Position numbers and translations under genes: made by a program. This document shows, piece after piece, positions 11,593 through 20,956 of a DNA stretch of 64,000 nucleotides. Location of the stretch: positions 1 to 64,000 of the forward strand of contig JAANDG010000507.1 of NCBI GenBank assembly GCA_036852015.1, given 5' to 3'. Positions within the stretch are counted from its first letter, which is position 1. Every line of letters begins with the position of its first letter. Source of the stretch: Pelodera strongyloides (taxonomy: Eukaryota > Nematoda > Chromadorea > Rhabditida > Rhabditidae). The notes under the pieces are model-generated. The model had not been told where the DNA came from. It made no database searches and saw only the letters and a list, made by a program, of their open reading frames with translations.

Positions 11593-14500
11593 ATGCCTCC
11601 CCCTCCTCCCCCTCCACCCCCAGGTCCGCCGGGGCCTCCGCCCCCACCGCCTCCTGGACCAGCAAAGGTTGGTTTTAGAGTCTAACCATTTTTAATTTTT
11701 AATGAGTATAAAACGTGGTTTTGAAACAACTGCGTGCTCCACCACCTCCTAGTCCGGCCAAGGTTACTTTATGGACACCTTTAGATTACTATCCTAGTGT
11801 TACGTGTGCTGGACCTTCATTCCCATCTATATGTACCATACGCTAGCAACTGAAGAGACCAATACACGGGAATAAACGTACATTTCTCTAAACGGATGTC
11901 ATAATGCTTGTAGAACTACTTTATTCACATGTACAATCTATAAGAAACGTCGTGGATGAAAAAGAATCCAAAATGTTTACGGTTGCCGATTTTAGTCAGC
12001 TGCTCCTGTAGAAAGGAATGCTCTTCTATCAGACATCCGTGGAGGATTGAGACTGAAAAAGGTAGTTTTTTTTTTTTTTTTTTTGAATTATTATGGTTTG
12101 TCCAGCTTTAGCTATGGGGGGTTATCGTGAAGATCCACTTTTTGTAGTGTTTGAATACAGGGTTCCAGTTTTCACCAACACGCAGGGAGCCCTCCCTGGC
12201 CTCCCCAGGGAGCTAAGTAGTGCGTAGAGAGTGCGAGAGCAGAAGAGATTCAGAGCGCTCGTGGGCCTAGGGAGGGCTCCCTGTGTTATTGAATACGGCC
12301 TCAGAGTTCCAGTTTTCGCCAACACGTAGGGAACCCTCCCTGACCTCCCCAGGGAGCTAAATAGGTCATAGAGAAAGCGAGAGCAGTAGAGATTCAGAAC
12401 GCTCGTGGGCCTAGGGAGGGCACCCGGTGTGTTGGTGAATACGGCCTCAGGGTTCCAGTTTTCACCGAATTTGGGTTATGGTTGCTCCAGTCCATGGCAG
12501 TGATATTCACTACTCAGTTCCCCGAGGGGGAAGGGGGAACTGTTGTCCTTTCCCGTGCGGCTTTCATTTTGGGTAGCCATTTTCTCTCCACAGGGAACAG
12601 TTCCCCCACGGGAATCGAGTGGTGAATATGGCTCCTGGTCAATTTGATCCGTAGAGAGAACTGATATGGGATGGGGAAACAACTATTTGGAAAAATAAAA
12701 TACATGTTTAAGGTCCAAACAAATGATCGCTCTGCTCCACTTGTCGCTGGTGTTAAACCGAGTGGTGGAGGCGGAGCTGGACGTGCTTCACCTCCGAGTA
12801 GTGGTATGTTTATTGTCTTAAAGCGAAATGCTAGCCTCTGGAAAATTTGCATATGATAAGCAAATCCTATGTATCCTATGCTAATTTTGTACGATTGCCG
12901 TAAACGATCGTACAAAATTAGCATAGGATACATAGGATTTGCTTATCATATGCAAATTTTCCAAAGAGGCTAGCATTTCGCTTTAACATTGCTTGATTTG
13001 AGATTATCTAAGGTTAAGGTCTGCGGTTGGTGGGGTTTGCCAAACTTTCCAATATAATGTGAGAATTCAGTGGCTTCCTAGAGAAAGAACATCCGCATCA
13101 TTTTGCTAGATAAAGCGGCATCGCATGTGGTTTGTGAAATGTGTTCTGGAAAACTGCATCCTTATGTGCCTTATGTTCTGTGCCCTTGTAGCACATGAAT
13201 TCACGGAAATTTACGTATTAGGGCGCGTTTAAGATGGCCGAAAGAAAGAACAAAAAAAGGTTTTCGGCCGTTCAGGTTGGCCGAAAAGAAAACTTTTAAT
13301 ACTAAGGGGAAATGAAAAAATACAGTAATTTTTTTCGGGTTTTGTCGGCGTCTCTTGTTTTTGCATTGTCTTTCAAAAGTTTTCTTTTCGGCCAACCTGA
13401 ACGGCCGAAAACCTATTTTTTCTTTCTTTCGGCCATCTTAAACGCGCCCTAATACATGTGAGTTGTCCAGCATACTTTTCAAAGCAACGTACCACGTATC
13501 ACACCACTTTAAAATGAACTAGTTGTTTGCAGGAGGTGGCTCCGGAGGCGGTGGTGGTCGTGCCGGTGGAGGTGGCGGTGGTGCCCCAGCCCCTCCAATG
13601 GGAATGGGAGGACTTTTCGCCAACGGACTTCCAACAAAACCGTCTGATAATAAGAAAAAGGTTGGTCTTTGATCTTTGTGTGTTGCTCTGAATACACTCT
13701 TTTTTCTCACTTACTTTGAGCTCAGTTGCCGGATTCCCGCGTTATGGTCACCTCGTCCTTGGTTAGAAAATTGGAAAGTTTTGTTAGCTGTGAAATTATG
13801 AAACGCCCATCGCGTGAGTCTGACAGAACGCACGAGTGAATAACAGCCGACAACTGAGGCCATATTCACCACTCAATTCCCCATGGGGAATTCCCCGTTT
13901 TTTTCTCTGCGTCTCACACATCTATTTTCTGTACCCAGGGACTATTTCCCCGAGGGAATCGGGGTGGTGAATACGGTCTCTGGTTGATGTCTTATTGTTC
14001 TTTGCAGTTTGGAAGCCAAGCTTTAACACAAAATCAGAGCCGAGTCCAGTCACCGCCCATGCCAACGGTTTCAGTTTCGACGAGTATACCAAAGAGTTCG
14101 AGTACGAGTTCAGGTAATAGACTTTTATTCATCAATGTATATTTTTTTGTACATGACCACACTTTTTTTTACTACGTACTACACCGTACAAGTGGGGAAG
14201 TGTATTTCAAATTTGGGGGTAGCGTAATTCGTTGGGGAGTATTTTTTAATTTTACCGTAAATATGTACCTGTGAAGGTGCCTTTTTGAATGGTAATAATT
14301 TATGTTCTCGTTAGCCAGTCGCTAATGCAACAGTGTTTTTTTGTACAAAACGAGAAAATTTCGTCCATTTGACCAGTTTGTTTTTCTTCAGAACACCTTT
14401 GATATTTTATTAGTGAATGTTGTCGCGTTAGGTAAACAATGTTCATTTGAATTCACTTCGTTCGCTTTTAGATGGCCCACCTCCCCCTCCTCCCCCACCG

Positions 14501-16438
14501 CCCCCGGGTCCCGCGTCTTCGGGACCCTCTGGACAATCTGGGCCATTTGGAGGACGGAATACCGCCCCCGCACCTCCACCATCATTCCAGAAACCTGCCA
14601 TGAAGAACTCGCCGCCCCCAATGCCACCATCGAAGGTAGTTTTTAGTAATTTATTTGGATCATACTTTTAAAGCGATATGGCACGTGGTTTTGAAACGTA
14701 GGCTGGCCTGGATAAGTGCACTCCGGTGTATGTAAATTGTGATCCATTTTATGCGGAATGCCTAAACTGTTGTAAGAATTACACGTGCCTCACGTCATAC
14801 TTCTTCCTCGTTGAAAGATGGAATGTTTGAGTAAACTGTAATGTCTTTTTAGTTCTTCATGAAACACTGCGTTTCTAGCATTTTATTAGCACCACGTGTT
14901 TTATTCCAGCACACATTCTAAAATCGCCAACCACGTACAATACCGCTTTAACTTTCTCCCTCTCGTCATTTTCCCCGCTTCCCTATCATTCAGGGCAATT
15001 ATTCAGGGCAATAAGCCGACCTTTGGAGCACGTGAACAATTCAAGACAATGCGACCGGCACCCACAAAACAGGATTCTTTCCCACCTCCTAGAAGGACAG
15101 GAAGTTCTGAGGTTTGTTGTTTATTTTATTTTGGATTTAGCTTGGTGGTGTAGTGGTTAGCTGCCCACGGGAAAGCGCTAAGATCGCGGGTTCGATTCCC
15201 GTCCCGTGCGGTAGACCTTACCAAAGGAGGTAAGCTATATGACGGGGAACATATTGTATTTTTGGTCTATAGCCAAATAGTATTTTGTTGTATGTTCTAA
15301 TGATTATGTTGGTCTTATTCGTTTATCGTACTTAGGATATTTCCTCCCGCGAGTCGACACCATCACGCCCATTTGCGCCAACTAATATACAACGCCCAAC
15401 TGTTCCGCCACCTTCCCGCCCACAGGCGCCACCGCCGCCCCCACCTGGCGCGTCGGCCGCACACCGGGCCGCTGCCCCGCCTCCGCCGCCACCCATACAA
15501 TATGTAAGTCCTGTTTATGTTTGACTTACGGTCCTGCAGCTTTCATTCTTTGTTTTCTAGCATACAGGTTTTTTTGTCACTCTTTTCCCTTATGACAACA
15601 AAAATGCGAGTATAGCATTAGTAATATAGTAACTTATATTTCATTTGAATAGTGCAAGTGTTACTACTAGTACACAGTACACAATCACAATTTAGGGTGC
15701 ATCTCGAAATGGTGCCCGCGACTCTGATGATCCTCCGCCGCCCCCTCCACCCAGAAATGCTAGCAGACAGACCACTGTTATACAAGCCCCCGCACCCTCG
15801 CCCCAACCCACGATGTCGATGGCGCCCGCCCCGCCTCCCATGTATCAGGTACTGGTACTGTAATTGCTTTAACTGTTTGATATGCTTGTTTACTACTATA
15901 CTTGTATACTTGATATGCTTGTTTGATATACTTTATGTAGTTGTTTGATATGTTTGATAAATCAACAATGCGAGTAAAAAACTAAAGAGTATTAACGAAA
16001 GGGGTAACACAGGCTATTCCCAAACAAAACCTAAGCAAAATTAAATAGCATGCTTATTTATCGGCCTAGGAAATCGCTTTTTGTTTATTGTTAGATTAAC
16101 CCTATTTCTTAGAGCGGTTAACTTTTTTCGCTTTTTGGTTTGCTTTGCTCGCCTCAGCTGAGTGGCCGTATGCACGAACAGTGGGGAGCATCCCCGGTTG
16201 GGAGAATTTGTCTCTGCGTGTCTCTGATTCTTGTGATCCCTCTCTTTCTCTCACCTCCCACTGGTTGCTGGGAGCATATTCCCGGTGTTCGTGCATGCGG
16301 CCACTGGGGTGTTACACGAAGCTTATTTGAGTTCTATTTTAGCGTCAACATGCTCCGGCGCATCCCCTGGATCGGTTTCATTTTGTGCCTCTCGATCAGT
16401 TACCACCGCCACCGTTCCCATCAAGGAGGGTATATTGA
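11593..16438 (+). CDS. WIPF: WAS/WASL-interacting protein (WIP/verprolin family)
   Basis: WIP binds actin and the WH1 domain of WASP/N-WASP and controls Arp2/3-driven actin assembly. Exons: 11593-11667, 11996-12061, 12713-12803, 13533-13660, 14008-14113, 14472-14635, 15007-15111, 15336-15503, 15696-15848, 16343-16438; phases all match, giving 383 residues. The start M is followed at once by a polyproline run, as in the family. Exons 2-3 encode the WH2 actin-binding motif (ERNALLSDIRGGLRLKK, then TNDRSAPLV). Exon 4 is glycine-rich, exons 6-9 are proline-rich (profilin or SH3 ligands), and exon 10 encodes the WASP-binding C terminus (DRFHFVPLDQLPPPPFPS). It is shorter than the roughly 500-residue vertebrate proteins and stops soon after the WASP-binding motif. 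Introns carry many MITEs and a tRNA-like repeat. Paralogue (WIPF1, 2 or 3) cannot be assigned. Confidence 0.9.
12166..12303. repeat. MITE family D, first of tandem pair
   Basis: Left end reads CAGGGTTCCAGTTTTCACC in place of GAGGCCGTATTCACC; right end GAATACGGCCTC is normal. WIP intron 2. Confidence 0.8.
12304..12452. repeat. MITE family D, second of tandem pair
   Basis: Same altered left end (GAGTTCCAGTTTTCGCC) and normal right end. A third altered left end (AGGGTTCCAGTTTTCACCG) follows at once, without a body. Confidence 0.8.
12497..12635. repeat. MITE family E
   Basis: TGATATTCACTACTC...GAGTGGTGAATATGGC with inner GTTCCCC/GGGGGAAC segments. Copies at 13856, 22612, 60416. Confidence 0.75.
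12818..12986. repeat. MITE family C, 169-bp near-perfect palindrome
   Basis: TTAAAGCGAAATGCTAGCCT to its complement; arms run almost unbroken to a centre near 12897-12903 (GCCGTAAACG). Starts 14 bases after the donor of WIP exon 3. Confidence 0.92.
13218..13452. repeat. MITE family H
   Basis: TTAGGGCGCGTTTAAGATGG to CCATCTTAAACGCGCCCTAA, with second repeat GGCCGTTCAGGTTGGCCG inside. WIP intron 3. Confidence 0.9.
13856..13980. repeat. MITE family E
   Basis: GAGGCCATATTCACCACTC to GGGTGGTGAATACGGTCTC. WIP intron 4. Confidence 0.8.
14668..14951. repeat. MITE family B, expanded copy
   Basis: TTAAAGCGATATGGCACGTG at left, CACGTACAATACCGCTTTAA at right. WIP intron 6. Confidence 0.8.
15140..15210 (+). 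repeat. tRNA-like sequence (SINE head or tRNA pseudogene) in WIP intron 7
   Basis: Polymerase III internal promoter boxes are visible: A-box-like GGTGGTGTAGTGGTTAGC and B box GGTTCGATTCC in a good T-arm (CGGGTTCGATTCCCG). The 5' acceptor strand does not pair with the 3' side, so it is not an intact tRNA. Confidence 0.7.
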
Positions 16439-16454
16439 GGTGGTGAGTAGTTGT

Positions 16455-16585
16455 TTTAAAGCGAAATACCATCCGGTTTTTGAAACGCATCGGGGACAAC
16501 TGAATTCTTACGTATTTAGGCTAATTTGCTCGAATTTGCTCGAATTTTTAATTTCGTTCATGTGCAAGGAATGCTGGTCTGTAAT
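16455..16585. repeat. MITE family A, right half missing
   Basis: Starts TTAAAGCGAAATACCATCCG about 17 bases after the WIP stop; left arm and centre match, right terminus lost. Lies in the WIP 3' UTR. Confidence 0.8.
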
Positions 16586-16747
16586 ACCATTCTGATATAT
16601 ATTACTGAACAATAGGATTTTGTGCTTTTTCAGGTCTCAATTGATGATTACTCAAAAAGGTTTGCTTGTGTATCGCGGCCAAGTCAGTTCAGTTTTTCTT
16701 TGCTTTTTTGTTGTTCAATTTATTTTATGGTTGATACAAATGCTTTG

Positions 16748-16900
16748 TTAAAGCGGCTGACACGTGGTTTGTGAAACGTATCCTAGGCATTTTATTCTGT
16801 GCAGTAAATGTGGAGAAAGGCATACATTACATTAGCATATAATTTTGTCTAGCACACGTTTTAATTTAATAATCACCAACCACGTGCCATACCGCTTTAA
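16748..16900. repeat. MITE family B
   Basis: TTAAAGCGGCTGACACGTGG to CCACGTGCCATACCGCTTTAA-type end. Confidence 0.9.
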
Positions 16901-17468
16901 CTTTCCCCATCTCGACACTTCCTTTCCATTGAATCATTGTTATATGTTTTATTTTATTTTGCTGTCAGTGTCTTTTTCAATTCTAGTTAATATACCGTGC
17001 CTAGTGCCTAGTTGAGTTCACTTGTGCAAGCTTTTCTTCTCTTTTTGAATTTCTTTTATTGACAAAATATTCTTTTCCGTTTCCGCTTTGGGCCTAAATC
17101 TATCTGTCCGATTGCGCGTGAGCATTCGTGGAGAATATTGCAATTTGCAAAGTTGTATGTTTGTTGAGTATCCATGATTTTCAGAAAAGATTTCAGTCAC
17201 TAAGTTAAATAGAATTCTTCTGTACTCACGCACAGGATTTATGCCCTGGTATCACTTCTCTTATATGTCGCCTTATGAACGCTAGTGCCTTGATTAATTG
17301 TATATTGTAAGGAGGAAATATTATAGCTATTGTCATTTTTAAGGAATAAGTAAAGATAAATGGAAGAGGAATATTCGCCGAATGGAGAACCCTTCATTTA
17401 CCAATGTTTCACAGGTTGCGTATAGTAGGTAATCTGGGAGATTGATAATTGGCATGTGCGACGACGTT

Positions 17469-17530
17469 TCTTACCTTACCTTACCTTGAATACCTAACTT
17501 CAAGGTAGGTATTGAAGGTAAGGTAAGGAA
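17469..17530. repeat. Small palindrome
   Basis: CTTACCTTACCTTACCTT and AAGGTAAGGTAAGG flank GAATACCTAACTTCAAGG; a single hairpin-forming unit. Confidence 0.7.
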
Positions 17531-17611
17531 AGACGTATCCGATTGCTATATCAGACATATGATAATACTTTCGAACGTCCATTTATATGGTCCGCTCTTT
17601 TTTACTCTGGT

Positions 17612-17784
17612 CCTCAGGCGCGGAAAGGCGTAGCCGCGTCCGCGGGAAAAGATTGCAATTTTGCATTGAAAAATTCGAGATAGAGAAATCTCTTTTCTGC
17701 GAATCTCTGCCTTTAACATGTTAAAAGCCATGTGTTTTCTGCGGACACGCGGTTACGCATTTGCGGACTGCGCGCTCGCCTGAG
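17612..17784. repeat. MITE family J
   Basis: CTCAGGCGCGGAAAGGCG at left, TGCGCGCTCGCCTGAG at right. Confidence 0.85.
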
Positions 17785-17860
17785 AACATAGTATGCTATC
17801 TGGATTTTTCTCATGATTTTTTAGGGCTATGGGGTTGTAGAAGTGAACGTCGATTTTGTA

Positions 17861-17866
17861 AATAAA
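17861..17866 (+). other. AATAAA polyadenylation signal, WIP
   Basis: First clear AATAAA downstream of the WIP stop, about 1.4 kb away. It lies shortly after a family-J repeat that would then be transcribed in the 3' UTR. Confidence 0.4.
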
Positions 17867-18064
17867 CTTTAGCATTCCTCATTTGTGTGCCACTGTGCAT
17901 ATCGACAATTTTGGTGCATTCACGTAATAATTCTGGATTTGTATTAAATATTATTTGAAATGTCGAATACTTAAACTTCCATTGTGATTTGTCATCCGAT
18001 TCGTGTTTTTTTTTGTCAAATGCATGTGATTTTATGCTTGGAATTCTTTAGAGCGCTATGTGAT

Positions 18065-18171
18065 TTAAAGCGGTATGACGCGTGGGTTTAAATTTTGCAC
18101 AACATTTTGCCCGAGTGCCGGTGTATGCTGCATGCTTCAATCATTCAAAGCCACGTGCAATACCGCTTTAA
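18065..18171. repeat. MITE family B, short copy
   Basis: TTAAAGCGGTATGACGCGTG to CCACGTGCAATACCGCTTTAA-type end. Confidence 0.88.
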
Positions 18172-18636
18172 TTAAACATGTATTGCTTTTTCGGGGAATT
18201 CTGCGGATTCCCTATTGCATTGACCTCTCCCGCTTTACTTTGTGAGTGCAAACCATATTTATAATTTTAATTTTAAAAGTTTTCTTTTCTGTTAGGTTCT
18301 CCACCCATTCTACACGTTATTTTGATTCTGTTTGTCCAAATTAGCAAAATGTGTAAAAAAATATCTTCGTTTTGCTTTCGCATTTCGTATTGCTACACTC
18401 CCAGCTCACAGCAGAATAAAAATTAATTTAATATTAATATATTTGTGTTTGTATTGTATTATACAGCCCGGTTTTTTAACCGTTACTTATTTGTTTGTTC
18501 ATGTATGTCTATGATGCGTCATTTTGATTTTACATTCCGCGTCGAATGTGATTCACATGTGTCAAATGACACATCAATTGTGAACACGTTATTGTGACAC
18601 GTCATGTTACTTATTAATTTCATTTTTCTAGGAATA

Positions 18637-20469
18637 TGGACCAACAAGACAAGTCTGACTTGAAGGGAAGATTAGACGTGAGTTTGAACATTTTGGATTA
18701 AAGCGAAATACCGGCCGGTTTTTGAAACGCATCGTGGACAACTGAATTCTTACGTATTTATGCTAATTTGCTCGATTTTTTATTCTAATTTATGTTTATT
18801 TGCATAAGAATGTTGGTGCACTCGATGTGTTTCAAAAACCGACCTGTATTTCGCTGTAAGTTGTCAGAACCCGAAATATTTTTATATCTTTTATTCGTTA
18901 GACGATTAAAAGCTTTACCCTTTAACCTCGGGCAGTATCACATTTGTAGGCTTTGCGCCTAATGCGGAGGCTTTGACCTAATTAGCGGCTTTGACCTAAT
19001 TAGCGGTTTTGATATAATTTGCAATTGATCTTAGGCAATTACCGCGGTTGAGGGCAAGATTCAGGACTTGTTACGACATTCGCAGACATGTATTATGGAA
19101 CTTTCAAAGGAGAAGCAAATTAGCAAGGTTGTTTGGCGTGTTGTGTTTATTTGTGTGTTTGTGTGAGTGAATGGCCCGGTGGGTGTAAGTGTAGTGTGTC
19201 CGTACTGGCCTTACAGGTCTTATACAGGTCTCATACATGTCTTATAATCGACAGGTCTATGTGTACTGCAGGGGTACAGGTTGGTGCGTGAAAACACGCA
19301 CGAACCACCTCCGGAAGCAATTAGTAATTAATATATTTGACCGAAACATGGTATTTTATTAAAAAGGTCTATCACTAAGCTAAAGGAACCATCACCAACC
19401 ACCTCCATTTACGCACGGAATTTATACCCTGCGTACTGTATACATTTGGTGAGCTGCGAACCTTACCCAGGTTGCTACCTGGTGAATGCCTTGGTCAGGA
19501 CGGTAGCTATGTCAAAAATGCATACAATTAGGTAGGCTTATAAGGGTAAAGGGTTAGTTATGCCGTGCTACAGGTTTATATTTATATGTTCAGGTAAAAA
19601 TGGAGGACGCATGTTCTCATTTCAAGAAGACACTCGCTGCTGTTGATGTAAGTTTTTTATATTCATAATTAAGATTTATTATGAAAGTTGACTGTTTATT
19701 TTCATTTATATATGTGCTGCGGCGTTTGTGTAATGCGTATAGTCGTGAATACTCTTCGGCAGTATACAAATACAACTTCGGTAATAATGCTTGTTAACAT
19801 GAAGATTATGTTGTTGTTTTTATTTTATTATTACACGTTGACAATAATAATATATATGACATATTTGCTTTAATAATTGTGTATGTTCAGTCGGAGCTAA
19901 CACAACAAATGCAGTATCTGTCCCATGTGTGTGTCGGTTCGGCTCATCAAGGTTCCACGTTTTCGAGTCAGCAAAATATTGGTAAGTTTTCATTTATTTT
20001 TATTTTTGTCCGCGTCCGTTTCCGTAGGCCTGTATGAAATGATTGAGAAAACCTTTATGCGGATACCGCATTTTGGGCCGGAACTGTCAATTTGATATAG
20101 CGTCTGTTTGTTATTGGTCATTATTCACTATAGTAACTATTATTCACTATAGTAACTAGGCTCTTATAAAATATTAGCGTATATCGTTATCTTTGCCTCA
20201 TCCGCTGTTTTATTATCTAAGCGAAACATTGGATTTTGCAAACGAGGGGGACCGAACCCGTGTGAAAGACCGAACCCGTGTGAAAGATTGTAATGTTGTT
20301 ACCACTCTCCTACCGTGATTTATCACCAGAGAGTCTTATGATTTAAGTTGCTATTTAAGTTGGTTCTCTCTTTTCAGCACTGGCTGAGCAGACGGAACGA
20401 GCTCTCCATGAACAACTGAGATCACTTACAGAGGAACACTTTCCCAAAGAGCCAGCAACTGGGAATTGA
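18637..20469 (+). CDS. MED11: Mediator complex subunit 11
   Basis: MED11 is a small head-module subunit of Mediator, which links transcription factors to RNA polymerase II. Exons: 18637-18678, 19035-19127, 19594-19647, 19891-19981, 20378-20469; phases match, giving 123 residues against about 117 in human. Diagnostic matches are ILELSKEK-like MELSKEKQIS near residue 40 and the C-terminal helix region YLSHVCVGSAHQGSTFSSQQ, which corresponds to the conserved YL-x-GxxHEGSxYSS stretch of the family. The start sits five bases after a CTAG acceptor, so the 5' UTR is very short in the last exon, or the acceptor is used for 5' UTR splicing. Introns carry family A and I repeats. Confidence 0.88.
18699..18859. 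repeat. MITE family A
   Basis: TTAAAGCGAAATACCGGCCG to CCTGTATTTCGCTGTAA. MED11 intron 1. Confidence 0.9.
19268..19428. repeat. MITE family I, diverged
   Basis: TGCGTGAAAACACGCACGAA and ACCACCTCCGG at left, ACCACCTCCATTTACGCACG at right. MED11 intron 2. Confidence 0.65.
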
Positions 20470-20488
20470 ATTATTATAAATATATTAT

Positions 20489-20494
20489 AATAAA
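20489..20494 (+). other. AATAAA polyadenylation signal, MED11
   Basis: Only about 20 bases after the MED11 stop codon, which would give a very short 3' UTR. A second candidate, CAAATAAATAG, lies near 20730. Confidence 0.4.
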
Positions 20495-20956
20495 TTATAA
20501 TATTAGTAGGTGCTAGTAGAAATCCAAATCACTACCTACTTGGGTGTCCTTCGATAGTATTATGAAAGATTTCGTATCGAGATTCTCGAGAACTTACAGT
20601 CGAAAATTTTTGGTAGTGTTTCTAGTAGGCTGTTATTTGCTATTTTCTTCTACAACGGGTTATTTATTTTGAATGATATTTTCATATTTCCTCGTTGTGA
20701 ATATACAGCACTGATCTCCTTTACATTATGCAAATAAATAGTTGAGTCTCCAATATAATTATCGATGGATTTTACGTAAAAGCTGTTTTAAACGCTTTAT
20801 TACTTGTGTTTTGTGAATTTGATGCTTATCTATGTTTACTTGTTCATTTCCCCGATTTTCCGCTATCCGCTGTGGTATTGTGATATTTTGCGAGCGTAAC
20901 GTCAGTCGCACATCCAAACAAACATACAAACTTGTTAATTTAGTGAAAAGGAGGAT

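Larger units (their letters stand above)
16439..18636. other. WIP 3' UTR and intergenic region to MED11
   Basis: Contains MITEs of families A, B and J and a small 17469-17530 palindrome. An AATAAA at 17861 is the likely WIP polyadenylation signal, implying a 1.4-kb 3' UTR. The bases before the MED11 start end in TTTTTCTAG (18632), an acceptor-like site. No other gene seen. Confidence 0.5.

Noticed and set aside
12514..12933. 139-residue minus-strand frame
   Set aside because: It is the antisense of WIP exon 3 plus family E and C repeats; the + strand exon explains the sequence.
15140..15210. Functional tRNA gene
   Set aside because: Good T-arm and B box, but the acceptor stem does not pair; treated as a tRNA-derived repeat.
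16140..16595. 151-residue + strand frame
   Set aside because: Covers the last WIP exon in the wrong frame and runs into a family-A repeat.
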